Below, one piece after another: positions 32,392-42,370 of a stretch of DNA of 64,000 bases (positions are counted from its first letter, which is position 1; each line of letters opens with the position of its first letter). The stretch is from CAWFZT01 sp963820415 (GTDB lineage: Bacteria; Chloroflexota; Anaerolineae; Anaerolineales; Anaerolineaceae). A program made the position numbers and the translations under genes. The notes beneath the pieces are model-generated. The model was not told the origin of the DNA. It searched no databases and saw only the letters and a list, made by a program, of their open reading frames with translations. The stretch lies in assembly GCA_963820415.1 (NCBI GenBank), contig CAWFZT010000008.1:310001-374000 (forward strand), given 5' to 3'.

Positions 32392-34953
32392 ATGAATCCC
32401 TACCACCTTCGCCTTTCGGGTTTCCTTTCATACAACGAGCCGGTCGAGCTGGATTTTACTCAGTTCGAGCTGGCTTGCATCTCCGGGCAGAACGGGGCGG
32501 GAAAATCCTCGCTGCTGGATGCGATCACCTGGGCTTTATTTGGACAGGCCCGGCGGCGGGATGACGCCTTGATCAACAGCCACGCCAAAGCGGCCGAAGT
32601 AGTTTTCGATTTCTTTTACGAAAATAATCTTTACCGCATCCAGCGCACCAAGCCGCGTGAGAAAACGGCCATCCTGGAATTTTTTGTCCGGGATGGCGAG
32701 GGAAACTGGAAGACGCTCACCGAGCATTCGCTGCGTGAAACCGAACTGCGCATCCAGCACACCCTGCGCATGGATTACGACACCTTTACCAACGCTTCCT
32801 TTTTCCTGCAGGGCAAGGCCGACCAGTTTGCCCAGCAGCGCCCGGCTGACCGCAAGCGCATTCTGGCCAGCATCCTCGGCCTGGAAGTGTGGGAAGTCTA
32901 CCGCGATCGGGCGGTTGAGCGCCGCAAGCAGATTGAAAACGAGCAGGCCAACATCAGCGGCCAGCTCGAAGAGATCCAGGGTGAGTTAAAAGAAGAGACC
33001 GCTCGCAAGGCGCGCCTGGCCCAGTTGGAAGACACCCTGGCGTCGGCCTCCGCCCTGCGACAGGCCCAGGAAACTCTCCTGGAAAACCTGCACCGGCTGG
33101 CGGCTTCGCTGGCAGAACAGCGCCGCATGGTGGAAGTGCTCTCCGGACAGGCGCAGGCCGCTCGCCAGCGCCTGGAAGACAGTCGTGAAAAGCTGTGCCT
33201 GCGCAAAGAGGAATGCCAGGCGATCCGCCAGCAGCTTGCCCATGCCGCCGAGATTGAAGCGGCTTACCAGGACTGGCAGGAAACTCGCCGGGCATTGGGG
33301 CGCTGGGAAGCGGTAGCCGTTAATTTTCGCCAGTACGAAGCCCAGCGCGCCACGCCGTCGATGGCAATCGAAACAGAACGGGCGCGCATGCAACAGGAGC
33401 GCGCCAGTCTCCTGGCGCAGGAGCGTACAGCGCAGGAATTGGAATCTGGCTTGCCAAAGCTGCAAAGCCAGTTGACCGTCCTTCACGCCCGGCTGGATGA
33501 GGCTGCGGCGCGCCTGGAGCAGCGCCCGGCCCTGGAAAAGGAACTGCTGGAGATTCAGGATACCCGTGCGGATGCCCGCGCGACTAACGACCGCATGAAG
33601 GGCGAGATGAGCGAGCTCAAGGAGCGCATCGAACGCCTGAAACAGGCCAGCGGCGCCACCTGCCCCCTGTGCGGGCAGCCCCTCTCGCCGGAGGATCGCC
33701 TGCGTTTGGTGGCCGAGCTCGAAACCCAGGGTAGAGAAAAAGGCGACCTCTACCGCTCGAACCAGGAGTGGCTGCGCCAGAGCGAGCAGCAGCGCCTGGA
33801 AGCTGAAACCAGGCTGGCCTCACTGCGCCTGGTCGAAACTGACCTGAACGCCCAGCAGCGTGAAGCGGATAAGCTGGCCCTCCAGGATGCCCAGGTCAAG
33901 CAGACCATGGCAGCCTGGCTGGCGGGTGGGGCGGTGCGTTTACAGGAATTGACCGGTGTATTGGAAACTGAAGCGTTTGCTATGCCAGCCCGGGCTGATC
34001 TGGCGCGTATCGACGCGGCTTTAAAAGAATTGGGATACGACGCATCCTCCCATGATGCCGTGCGACGAGCGGAACAGGCCGGCCGCGCCAGCGAAGAACA
34101 TTTACGCCTGCTCGAAGCCAATCGCGCCAGGCTGGAGCCGCTGGAAAGGGAAATCCCCGTCCTCGAACAACAGGTCGAAAAATACTTGGCCGAGGCTGAA
34201 ACGCAGCAGAGAGACCTTCAGGCCGCCCGCGCTAAATATGAGCAGGAAGACGCTCGTATGCCCGACCTGGACAAAGTTGAAGCTGAGACGATCAACCTGC
34301 GTGAACAGGAGAACCGGCTGCGTATTGACCTGGGTGGGGCGGTTCAGAAGGTCGAAGTGTTGAAGACCCTACGCCAGCGCCAGATGGGCCTAAACGCCCG
34401 CCTGGACGAAATCAAGCAGCAGGTGGCGCGCCTGAAGGTGCTCGAGCGCGCTTTCGGCAAAGACGGCGTCCCGGCCCTGTTGATCGAACAGGCTTTGCCA
34501 GAGATTGAGACGCAGGCCAATGATTTGCTCGACCGCCTGACGGACGGGGGTATGTCGGTGCGCTTTGCCACGCAAAAAGATTTTAAGGACAAAAACCGGG
34601 AAGATAAGAAAGAAACCCTGGATATACTGATCAGTGACTCGGCGGGGACGCGCGAGTACGAGTTGTTTTCCGGCGGCGAGGCTTTTCGGATCAATTTCGC
34701 CATCCGCCTGGCGCTTTCGCAGGTGCTGGCCAAGCGGGCCGGGGCGCGCCTGCAGATGCTGGTGATCGACGAAGGCTTCGGCAGCCAGGATGTCGAAGGT
34801 CGCCAGCGATTAATAGAAGCCATCAACCAGGTACAGCACGATTTCGCCAGGGTGCTGGTGATCACCCACCTGGAAGAGTTGAAAGATGCTTTTCCGGCGC
34901 GCATTGAAGTTGAAAAAACGGCTACCGGCTCGTGCCTGAAAGTGATAGTATGA
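32392..34953 (+). CDS. sbcC: ATPase SbcC/Rad50 family
   Basis: An 853-residue SMC-like ATPase, somewhat shorter than the usual 1000 or so. Walker A is GQNGAGKSS (32-40), followed by the FFLQGKADQFAQQRPADRK segment. Long coiled coils flank the zinc hook C424-P-L-C427 (CPLCGQPLSPEDR). The C-terminal lobe has FSGGEAFRINFAIRLALSQ (signature, about 759-777) and LQMLVIDEGFGSQD (Walker B, about 787-800). With SbcD it processes broken or hairpin DNA ends. No Shine-Dalgarno is seen in the repeat-rich leader. The stop overlaps the next ATG (ATGA), coupling it to a glycosyltransferase. Confidence 0.93.
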   Translation: MNPYHLRLSGFLSYNEPVELDFTQFELACISGQNGAGKSSLLDAITWALFGQARRRDDALINSHAKAAEVVFDFFYENNLYRIQRTKPREKTAILEFFVRDGEGNWKTLTEHSLRETELRIQHTLRMDYDTFTNASFFLQGKADQFAQQRPADRKRILASILGLEVWEVYRDRAVERRKQIENEQANISGQLEEIQGELKEETARKARLAQLEDTLASASALRQAQETLLENLHRLAASLAEQRRMVEVLSGQAQAARQRLEDSREKLCLRKEECQAIRQQLAHAAEIEAAYQDWQETRRALGRWEAVAVNFRQYEAQRATPSMAIETERARMQQERASLLAQERTAQELESGLPKLQSQLTVLHARLDEAAARLEQRPALEKELLEIQDTRADARATNDRMKGEMSELKERIERLKQASGATCPLCGQPLSPEDRLRLVAELETQGREKGDLYRSNQEWLRQSEQQRLEAETRLASLRLVETDLNAQQREADKLALQDAQVKQTMAAWLAGGAVRLQELTGVLETEAFAMPARADLARIDAALKELGYDASSHDAVRRAEQAGRASEEHLRLLEANRARLEPLEREIPVLEQQVEKYLAEAETQQRDLQAARAKYEQEDARMPDLDKVEAETINLREQENRLRIDLGGAVQKVEVLKTLRQRQMGLNARLDEIKQQVARLKVLERAFGKDGVPALLIEQALPEIETQANDLLDRLTDGGMSVRFATQKDFKDKNREDKKETLDILISDSAGTREYELFSGGEAFRINFAIRLALSQVLAKRAGARLQMLVIDEGFGSQDVEGRQRLIEAINQVQHDFARVLVITHLEELKDAFPARIEVEKTATGSCLKVIV

Positions 34954-36068
34954 GCCCCATCCCTGTCCGCCTGGGCCTGCAGCAGCGCGTCCTGGCCGGC
35001 TACCGGCAGCCCTTTTTTGATAGCCTGGCGGCGGACTGCCCGAAGGGCCTGGGGATTTTTGCCGGCAAGCCGCGGCCGGACGAAGCCATCGACAGTCAGG
35101 GCATACGGAGTATGCAGGTGGCCAGGTATTTCCCGGCGCGCAACTGGCATTTCTTGGGCGGCAGCTATTATCTGTGCTGGCAGTCCGGGCTGGTGCACTG
35201 GTTGGAAGCCTGGCAGCCGGAGGTGCTGATCGTGGAAGCCAATCCGCGCTACCTGCATACCCCGGCCGCGCTGCGCTGGATGCATGCCCGCCGCCGCCCG
35301 GTAATCGGCTGGGGATTGGGGGCGGCTGCCCACCCGGGCTTTCTAGAAGGGTTCACTAGCTCGCTGCGCAAAGGTTTCCTGGCCCAATTCGATGCCCTGA
35401 TTACCTATTCCCGGCAAGGGGCCAGCCAGTACGCCAGTTCAGGTTTCCCGGCTGGCAAGATTATCGTGGCCCCGAATGCGGTGGCGCCCCGCCCGCAGTC
35501 CCTACCGCCTGAACGCCCGTCGCATTACCAGGACGGTAAAGCCGTCGTGCTGTTCGTCGGCCGGCTGCAGACCCGCAAGCGTGTCGATTTCCTGTTGCGC
35601 GCCTGCGCTGCCCTGGAAGGAAAGCGCCCACTGCAGCTTTGGATTGTAGGCGAAGGACCCGCCCGGCTGGATTTGGAAAGCCTGGCAAAGCAAGTCTATC
35701 CCCAGGCGCGCTTCTTTGGAGCACGCTATGGCTCAGAACTTGAGACCCTGTTCTCAGCCGCCGACCTGTTCGTTTTGCCGGGCACCGGCGGGCTGGCGGT
35801 GCAGCAGGCTATGTCGTTTGCCTTGCCGGTGATCGTGGCCGAAGCGGATGGCACCCAGGCCGACCTGGTGCGCGCAGACAATGGCTGGAGTCTGCCGCCA
35901 GGCGACCTGGACGCCCTCACCTCTACGCTAAATCGAGCCCTTGAGGACGTCGCCCGCTTGCGCCAGATGGGACAGGCTTCTTACCGGATTGTCGCCGAAG
36001 AGATCAACCTTGAAAATATGCTGAAGGCCTTCGAACAGGCCGTGCATTTAGTTTGGGAGGGTGTGTGA
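34950..36068 (+). CDS. Glycosyltransferase family 4 protein
   Basis: A 372-residue GT-B enzyme. The N-terminal acceptor lobe is followed by a clear C-terminal donor lobe: KAVVLFVGRLQTRKRVDFLL, LWIVGEGPARLDLE and FVLPGTGGLAVQQAMSFALPVIVAE, with the nucleotide-sugar contact region around E..DGTQADLV. Donor and acceptor are not deducible. It is cytoplasmic or peripheral to the membrane. Its start overlaps sbcC's stop by four bases, and the next glycosyltransferase starts one base after its own stop. It shares an mRNA with sbcCD, an unexpected combination. Confidence 0.85.
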   Translation: MSPIPVRLGLQQRVLAGYRQPFFDSLAADCPKGLGIFAGKPRPDEAIDSQGIRSMQVARYFPARNWHFLGGSYYLCWQSGLVHWLEAWQPEVLIVEANPRYLHTPAALRWMHARRRPVIGWGLGAAAHPGFLEGFTSSLRKGFLAQFDALITYSRQGASQYASSGFPAGKIIVAPNAVAPRPQSLPPERPSHYQDGKAVVLFVGRLQTRKRVDFLLRACAALEGKRPLQLWIVGEGPARLDLESLAKQVYPQARFFGARYGSELETLFSAADLFVLPGTGGLAVQQAMSFALPVIVAEADGTQADLVRADNGWSLPPGDLDALTSTLNRALEDVARLRQMGQASYRIVAEEINLENMLKAFEQAVHLVWEGV

Positions 36069-36069
36069 G

Positions 36070-37305
36070 ATGCACATTTTACTTGTCGCAGATGGCCGCA
36101 GTCCAATCACCCGCCGCTGGGTGAGCGCCCTGGCGGCCCTGCAGCACCAGGTCAGCCTGATTTCCAGCTTTCCTTGCAACGAACCAGAAGGGGTTTCCGC
36201 CCTGCACGTCATGCCGGTGGCCTTCGCTGGCCTGGGAGGTAGCCAGATACGGGTAGCGAGGGGGTCTTCGTCGAGACGATCGCGCCAACTGGTCAGCCGC
36301 TTCCGCTCCATTTTCCTGTTAGGACGCTACTACCTTGGCCCGCTGTCGCTGCCGTTCTATACCCGCCGCTTCCGCCGTCTGGTTTCCGAAATCAAACCGG
36401 ACCTGGTGCACGCCCTGCGCATCCCGTTCGAAGGCATGCTGGCTTCCCAGACGCCGGCTTCGATCCCGCTGGCGGTATCCATCTGGGGCAATGACCTGAC
36501 TTACCACGCACGTGGCTCGCCCTGGATGAAAGCCTATACCCTGCGCACCTTGCGCAGGGCTGATGGGCTGCTGGCGGACGCTCACCGCGACATTCGCCTG
36601 GGCCAGATGTGGGGTTTTTCGCCGGAGCGGCCGGCGTTGGTAGTCCCGGGCGGGGCAGGCATCGACCTTGCCGAAATGCACCATTTACGGGCTAAGTTTG
36701 CCGAGTCGTTCGCCGACCTGCTGCCGGCCGGAGTGCCCATGGTGGTCAATCCACGCGGGTTTCGCCCTGGCAGTGTGCGCAATGATGTCTTTTTTCAAGC
36801 CATCCCGCTGGTTTTAGAGCGTAAGCCAAAGGTTTTCTTTGTTTGTACGGCCATGGCAGGCCAGGCTGAAGCGCAGCGGTGGGTGCAGCAGCTAAAATTA
36901 GAGGGGCACATCCGCCTTCTGCCCTTCTTGCTCCAGCCCCAACTGTGGGATTTGTTCGAGCGCTCGAATGTCTTCGTTTCGGTCAGCGCGCATGATGGCA
37001 CGCCTAACAGTTTCCTGGAAGGGATTGCCTGCGGCTGTTTTCCGGTGGTAGGCGATATCGAATCTCTGCGTGAATGGGTTACGCCAGGCGTCAACGGTTT
37101 TCTGGTCGAGCCGGATAAACCCCAGGCGCTGGCAGATGCCCTGGTGGTCGCCCTGGATAACCCGGATTTATTGGCGAGAGCCTCTGAAAAAAACCTGCAA
37201 ATAATCCGGCAGCGCGCCGAAGCCGGATTAGTACGCGCCCAGATCGAAATATTCTATCAAAGGCTGGCAGGGCTGGCGTCTACCTCGCCTACCACCACAC
37301 TCTAA
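36070..37305 (+). CDS. Glycosyltransferase family 4 protein, second gene
   Basis: A 411-residue GT-B enzyme beginning HILLVADGRSPITRRWVSAL. The acceptor lobe includes LVHALRIPFEGMLASQT and WGNDLTYHARGS; the donor lobe has VVNPRGFRPGSVRNDVFFQA, VFFVCTAMAGQ, and the family motif SAHDGTPNSFLEGIACGCFPV followed by GDIESLREWV. The WGND segment near residue 140 is seen in relatives that act on polysaccharide or protein-linked glycans; that is a guess here. The two adjacent glycosyltransferases probably act in one glycan. The 3' end overlaps the convergent lipoprotein gene by 17 bases. Confidence 0.85.
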   Translation: MHILLVADGRSPITRRWVSALAALQHQVSLISSFPCNEPEGVSALHVMPVAFAGLGGSQIRVARGSSSRRSRQLVSRFRSIFLLGRYYLGPLSLPFYTRRFRRLVSEIKPDLVHALRIPFEGMLASQTPASIPLAVSIWGNDLTYHARGSPWMKAYTLRTLRRADGLLADAHRDIRLGQMWGFSPERPALVVPGGAGIDLAEMHHLRAKFAESFADLLPAGVPMVVNPRGFRPGSVRNDVFFQAIPLVLERKPKVFFVCTAMAGQAEAQRWVQQLKLEGHIRLLPFLLQPQLWDLFERSNVFVSVSAHDGTPNSFLEGIACGCFPVVGDIESLREWVTPGVNGFLVEPDKPQALADALVVALDNPDLLARASEKNLQIIRQRAEAGLVRAQIEIFYQRLAGLASTSPTTTL

Positions 37306-39320
37306 ACCAGGTGGATGTGCTAGCGCTCAGACCCTGATAACTGGCGGTTACTTCTATACGCACCACGTAATTTGCAGGGATGTTGTCGATCGAGAACTGT
37401 TCGCTGCTGAGGCCGTTTTCAGTGGTGATGAAGGGCGTCAGCAGTTGTGGCTCCGATCTTCCCGGATAGTAAACTTTTACGTTGATATTGGCGCTCTGCA
37501 CCGGGGCCAGGTTTTGATCCTGGACAATGATATAGACGGTTTGCTGGCTGTAGACAGGCAGCAGGGCCTGGTCGACGAAGGCGCGCACCTGGAGATTGGT
37601 GATATCCCCGGTGATGTCGGGGGCTTGGAAGATGAAGTCCCTCAGGGTAACAGGTCGAATGTCACGGGCGTAGAATTCAATCGCACCAAGGTCGGTCAAA
37701 ACCACATGCTGGTCGGTGGGATTGTCTGGCTGCCATTCCATGCGAGCCCGTTCGAAGTACTGCACGTAGCGCCCATCCCGGATTTCAACTTCTGAAATTG
37801 GGTTTCCGAAGAAGACGGGCCCATTGTTTCCATCGTAGAATTGCAAGAAAGCATAACAAACATTTTTACCCGTCCGCTGGAAATAGCGGCAGGCCGAACC
37901 GTTGATGGGAATAGGCGCCGTGGGGGCGTCGCTGGTATGCAAGTGCGTACCTAAAGGAGCAAGCTGGACCATTGGTCCGGCAGTAGTGGAGACCAGCTCT
38001 AAGCGGGCGCGCTGGAAATATTGGGTGGTCAGGCCAGTATCCGGGTCGATAAACTCATCTGTGATAGGATATCCGAATACCAGCAGGGGATCGCTGGCGC
38101 TGCGGTAGAATTTCAGAAATTCGCCCTGGATATTGAACCCCCCCGACAGGCCAACATCTTGCGTGTCAGCCACGCCCAAAGAGCCGGGCCCTTGCGAAGT
38201 GCGGAAGAGCTTTTCGGTGGGGACCAAAACTTCACCTTTTTGGAAAGCATCCACATTTTCCTGAAGCATGCTGTCCTGGGTTTGTTCGGCGACCAGAGTG
38301 GCGCTCTCTTTACTCGCTTTCTGGGTCAGACTGAACTCGGGGACGGCAGTGGATGGGGTGGTGGTCAGTGGAGTTCTGGGTGACCAGGTCAGTCAAACTC
38401 TGCATCTCGGGCGGGGATTTTCCCAACGGTATCAGTAGCGTGATCCCGCGTTCGGTCTTCCCCGATACGTAAGAAGGATTCTGTTCAATAAATATATCAA
38501 AGGAAGACGGGTCGACGAAGATGGTCTGCCCTCCGTTCTGGGCGTTCCAGGTGATCACCGGCACGGTTATCCAGGTGGGGCCTTTAGCTAAGGCATCATC
38601 AAGTGAGGCCTCTAGGTTCATTTCGGCGTACTGCGCCTGTAAAGCCATCCAGGCTTCCGCAGAAAGCTTTTGCTTATCTGGCTGGGTAAGCAAGCGCATG
38701 GTGACCCACTGCACAGTTTGAAGGTCAGGCATATCCAGGATGGACTGCACTTTGGCCGGATCGGATTCAAAAAAGGTTGTTCCAGCACTGTTTTGGGCGA
38801 ACAGATATAGTTCAAAGGCTGAACCCTGTGAATCGACCATATACGTGTGGGAACTGTTCTTTTCGGTGCTGAGGAAAAAGGCAGTGGTCAGGCTGTCGCC
38901 AAAATGGACCACGATAATATTCTGGATGGTCTCACCGGGTAATAGAGAGCGTTTGGCGTACTCAGCTTTTTGGGTAAGGACATTGATCTTTTTACTCTTC
39001 GAAACGGCATCCAACACTTGCTTATAAGAAGACACCTGTTGTTGCGCCCCGCTGCCGGGGCTGCTCACATCAACGATGGTTGGCACCCCAACTGGGGCTT
39101 TATGCCTGGTTTGCAAGCTGCTGACGAATTGCTGAAAGGGGGTGAAGAACTCCGCCGTGGGAATGAAGGTCGCCTGAGGAGTAGAACCTGAAATTTCCTG
39201 TACAACTGTGACAGTGGATGAAACACCCGTCTTGAAAGGTACATTACAGGCAGGTGTCATCACCATGAACACAGCCAACAGGATTGTGATAAGTCGGGTG
39301 AAGTGTCCTTCTGTGGTCAT
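37289..39320 (-). pseudogene. Large lipoprotein with beta-rich repeats, probably one frameshifted gene
   Basis: Two overlapping frames appear to form one protein of about 670 residues. The first (from 39320) has a signal peptide with lipobox MTPAC, then about 300 residues of mixed sequence with no family that I recognise. Near 38340-38390 the frame ends in a nonsense tail (HHPIHCRPRVQSD), while the other frame reads LTTTPSTAVPEFSLTQKAS and continues without a ribosome site into the second part. That part has two similar modules (FLKFYRSASDPLLVFGYPIT..YFQRARLEL and FLQFYDGN..FFGNPIS..YFERARMEW), like LGFP-type repeats, and a C-terminal Ig-like domain. Two separate genes remain possible. Confidence 0.55.
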
Positions 39321-39461
39321 AACCGGACTTATGTTTCCTTGGCCTTACGTCATTTCCCCAGATAAATTGCTTGGTAAAGATTAGTTTACTATTAGAAATT
39401 AAGATTGTCAACTAAATCGTGGATTTAATTACATTTTTGATAGGCTTTGGAGGTTTCGTTA

Positions 39462-40052
39462 TTATTTTAATAGAAGACGAAGCTGCTGCATGTTCTGCTG
39501 CTTCTGCTGGTCGCGCAACTGTCTGGCCGAGGCGGTGAAATAGCGGTGCTCGGCCAAAAATTCAAGCTGGCTAATGTACCACTCCTGGTCGGTCCATTGA
39601 CGCCCGAAAGTCCCCCATTCTTTGCGCAGGTCGAGGCTGCGCTGCATAAAATCGCTGCGGCCCAGATTATCCAGGTCGGCGTCAGCCAGGATTTCCTCCA
39701 GCAGTGTCTGGGGCGTGCGCGGCATCCTGGTCGCCATGATCAGGCAGCAAACCGAATCAACCTGATCGGCAGTGTAACCAAAGCCAGGTAGGACCTGCCT
39801 GGCGATGCGCTCCGAGGCCGCCTCATGCCCCTCGATGCTCTCGATATAACCCAGGTCGTGGAAAAGCGCCGCCGTCCGTAAAACCAGCCGGTCATTATCA
39901 TCCAACTTTTCCATCATTGACAACTGGTCGGCTGCCGGGATAACCTCGTCACGCGTGTGTAACAGGCAGTGATAATACAGATTGGGGGGAAGTTCTTTCT
40001 CCAATTTCTCAAGAACGTAGCGGCGGGCGCCTTCATAATCAGGGTTGGCCAT
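39462..40052 (-). CDS. HD domain phosphohydrolase
   Basis: A 196-residue protein counted from the ATG at 40052; a GTG at 40064 overlapping the upstream stop (GTGA) is an alternative start. YYHCLLHTRDEVIPAA holds the first His, AALFHDLGYIES the HD pair, and DADLDNLG the last metal-binding Asp, so the divalent-metal site of the HD superfamily is complete. Substrates of such small HD proteins are phosphoesters of nucleotides or (p)ppGpp-like compounds; which applies here is unknown. The C-terminus is Gln-rich (RQLRDQQKQQNMQQLR). It is coupled to the S9 peptidase gene. Confidence 0.85.
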   Translation of the reverse strand: MANPDYEGARRYVLEKLEKELPPNLYYHCLLHTRDEVIPAADQLSMMEKLDDNDRLVLRTAALFHDLGYIESIEGHEAASERIARQVLPGFGYTADQVDSVCCLIMATRMPRTPQTLLEEILADADLDNLGRSDFMQRSLDLRKEWGTFGRQWTDQEWYISQLEFLAEHRYFTASARQLRDQQKQQNMQQLRLLLK

Positions 40053-40060
40053 CGGTCGCT

Positions 40061-41941
40061 TCACGGGACGAAGATAACATGCTGTTGCAGGAATTGTTCC
40101 GACTGCTGCAGGTAATCGGCAATCGTCTCACTCTTGCGGAAACCATGTCCTTCTCCCTGGTAAAGCCGGAAAATGTGCGGCACGCCGCGCTGCCGCAGGA
40201 CTTTGACAATATCCTCAGACTGGTCAGGCGGCACCACCCGGTCGATGTCGCCCTGGAAAATGGCGATAGGATCCTGGATTTTGTCGGCATGGAAGACCGG
40301 CGACCAATCATGGTAACGCCCGGCAGCTTCAGGTAAGAAACCGACCATCGTGTCGTTGTAGTGCTGTTCGAACTTGTGGGTATCTTTGGCCAGGCCATAC
40401 AGGTTACTCACCCCGTACAGGTCGATGGCGGCCCTAAACAGGCCCGGGGAATAAACCAGGCTGTTGAGAACGGTGTAACCACCCACGCTGCCGCCTTTGA
40501 TCACCAGCCTGGCCGGGTCTGCCAGGCCCTGGTCGACCAGGGCGTGCGCTCCGCCAGCCGCGTCCTGGCGGTCAACCAGACCCCACTTCAGCCGCAGAGC
40601 GTTTTGATAGCTGCGCCCGTAACCGCTGCTGCCGCGGTAATTCACCTCCAGCCAGGCGTAGCCACGGCTAGTGAAATAGGCCGCCCCGGGGGCATAGCTG
40701 ACCGTCGTCTGACTGGTTGGGCCGCCGTGAATGTTGATTATGGCTGGGGGGAGGCCGCCGCTCGTGTAATCAGGGTTAGCCGGCGGGTAATACAAACCGT
40801 GCACGACCAATCCATCTGGCGCCGGCCAGGTCAGGTCGGTGGGGGTGGGGAAGAACTCAGGGGGTAGGTTCTCCGGCTCGCTGCGGCGTTCAACGTGCAG
40901 GCGCTGCCCATCCCAACGCACGATGCGGTCTGGGGTGGCCGGGGCGGAGGCGATCATGGCCAACTCGTCGTTGGCAGGCGAAACGGCCAGTTGTGAAAGC
41001 CAGGTATAGGGGGCGGTATCGATCTGGGTGGACCGCCCGCTTGCCAGGTCGACCATCCACAGGGAGGCCAGTCCGGCATAGTTGCGCAGGTAATAGAGGC
41101 GCTGGCTGGTGTGGCTCCAGCCGTAAGTATGGATGCCCTGCGCCCAGGCGGGCATGGTCAGGTGGAAGTGATCGCCTTCCACCAGCCGGCGTTTATCGCC
41201 GGTTTGTAAATCCAGCAGTTCCAGGCAGTCCCATTCCCCATCACTAACGATATAGGAGAGATAACGTCCGTCCGTCGAAAAAAGGGGCTGGGCGACCGGC
41301 GTGTCCTGGTCTCCAGCAACGGTGGTGACTTCGGTCAAGCGCGGCTGGCTACCTGACAGGCGGGCAATTCTTAAGCGTGTGCCATCCCAGGGCATGTTGG
41401 GATGGTCCCATTCGATCCAGGCCAGGTGGGTACTGTCCGGGTGCCAGGCGGGCTGCATGTAGAAATCGGCCCCACGCGCCAGTTGTAACGGCCACTCGCT
41501 GCCCCTGACATCGACCAGGCCGATCAGATCGGTCTGCCCGTCGCTGAAAACGAAGGTGATCCACTGGCCGTTGGGTGAAAGCTGGGGTGAAGCGAGCATA
41601 CCGTACGCCGGGGTAATTGGGTGTGGCAGGCTATAGCCCAGGTGGCGCACGTACAACCGCCCGTTGCGTTCGGCAAAGATCAATAACCCCCGGGCTATGG
41701 TGAAATCACCGCCGCCATAACCGATCCCGCCGCGTACCCATTGTTCATCCGTCAGGTCGCGCGGCGCCTCGCCTTCGGGACGCGCCACCAGAACGCTTCG
41801 GTCAGAGCGTCCTTCTAACCAGACCAGCGTTTTACCGTCGCTGTCCCATAAAACGTCGTCGAGCCGCAGCCGTTGGCTGAGCATAAAGGGAGAAAGGGGA
41901 CTGTTCCATAAACCGAAAGGTTGTGATTGAGGTCCTGGCAT
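40061..41941 (-). CDS. S9 family prolyl oligopeptidase-like peptidase
   Basis: A 626-residue protein from the ATG at 41941 (GAAAGGA upstream). The first two thirds form a WD40-like propeller (SPNGQWITFVFSDG, STDGRYLSYIVSDGEWD). The alpha/beta-hydrolase domain starts at about 390 with PPAIINIHGGPTSQ (oxyanion region), the nucleophile motif is GGSVGGYT (the second position is more often Ala or Ser), the Asp is in FQGDIDRVVPPDQ, and the His in YQGEGHGFRK. It is a serine peptidase cutting short peptides, with no signal peptide, so cytoplasmic. The gene lies between thioredoxin and the HD protein on the same strand. Confidence 0.9.
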   Translation of the reverse strand: MPGPQSQPFGLWNSPLSPFMLSQRLRLDDVLWDSDGKTLVWLEGRSDRSVLVARPEGEAPRDLTDEQWVRGGIGYGGGDFTIARGLLIFAERNGRLYVRHLGYSLPHPITPAYGMLASPQLSPNGQWITFVFSDGQTDLIGLVDVRGSEWPLQLARGADFYMQPAWHPDSTHLAWIEWDHPNMPWDGTRLRIARLSGSQPRLTEVTTVAGDQDTPVAQPLFSTDGRYLSYIVSDGEWDCLELLDLQTGDKRRLVEGDHFHLTMPAWAQGIHTYGWSHTSQRLYYLRNYAGLASLWMVDLASGRSTQIDTAPYTWLSQLAVSPANDELAMIASAPATPDRIVRWDGQRLHVERRSEPENLPPEFFPTPTDLTWPAPDGLVVHGLYYPPANPDYTSGGLPPAIINIHGGPTSQTTVSYAPGAAYFTSRGYAWLEVNYRGSSGYGRSYQNALRLKWGLVDRQDAAGGAHALVDQGLADPARLVIKGGSVGGYTVLNSLVYSPGLFRAAIDLYGVSNLYGLAKDTHKFEQHYNDTMVGFLPEAAGRYHDWSPVFHADKIQDPIAIFQGDIDRVVPPDQSEDIVKVLRQRGVPHIFRLYQGEGHGFRKSETIADYLQQSEQFLQQHVIFVP

Positions 41942-42021
41942 GGTTTTCCTTTCAACAGGTCGACTGGCAAAGGCACAGCCTCGCCCGAGCAAGGCCAGAA
42001 GTAAACGAGTATACGCTTCGA

Positions 42022-42345
42022 TTAAAAATAAGGAGTGAACTTCTCGACGATCCGCTCACTGGATTGCAAGCCAGTCAGGCGCTGCTTTTCCTGGCCCAGA
42101 ATGAAGAGAATCAGGGTGGGTACGCTCATCACCTGGCAGTTCATGGTTACGTCGACGCTTTCATCCACGTCGATCTTAACCAGCCGGACTTTGCTGCCCC
42201 ATTCATCCCCTAATTTTTCCATGATGGGCTCCAGCCGTTTACACGGAGCGCACCATACCGCGCCGAATTCAACGATTACCGGTAAAGAGGCTTTCAGCAC
42301 CTGTTCAGGGAAATTTTTTTCATTTACAGTTAAAAAAGAACTCAT
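42022..42345 (-). CDS. Thioredoxin
   Basis: A 107-residue single-domain thioredoxin: FGAVWCAPCKRLEP with the active site W31-C32-A33-P34-C35, followed by VKIDVDES and the cis-proline loop MSVPTL. Alanine replaces the more usual Gly in WCGPC, a common natural variant that shifts the redox potential. No signal peptide, so a cytoplasmic disulfide reductase. It lies 80 bases upstream of the S9 peptidase gene and 25 bases downstream of the SixA gene, all in one direction. Confidence 0.93.
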   Translation of the reverse strand: MSSFLTVNEKNFPEQVLKASLPVIVEFGAVWCAPCKRLEPIMEKLGDEWGSKVRLVKIDVDESVDVTMNCQVMSVPTLILFILGQEKQRLTGLQSSERIVEKFTPYF

Positions 42346-42370
42346 CCAACCTCCAGGGAACTAGCCAGAG

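Noticed and set aside
31027..34953. Anti-phage defence system around SbcCD
   Set aside because: SbcD and SbcC have normal housekeeping features and no defence-type partners.
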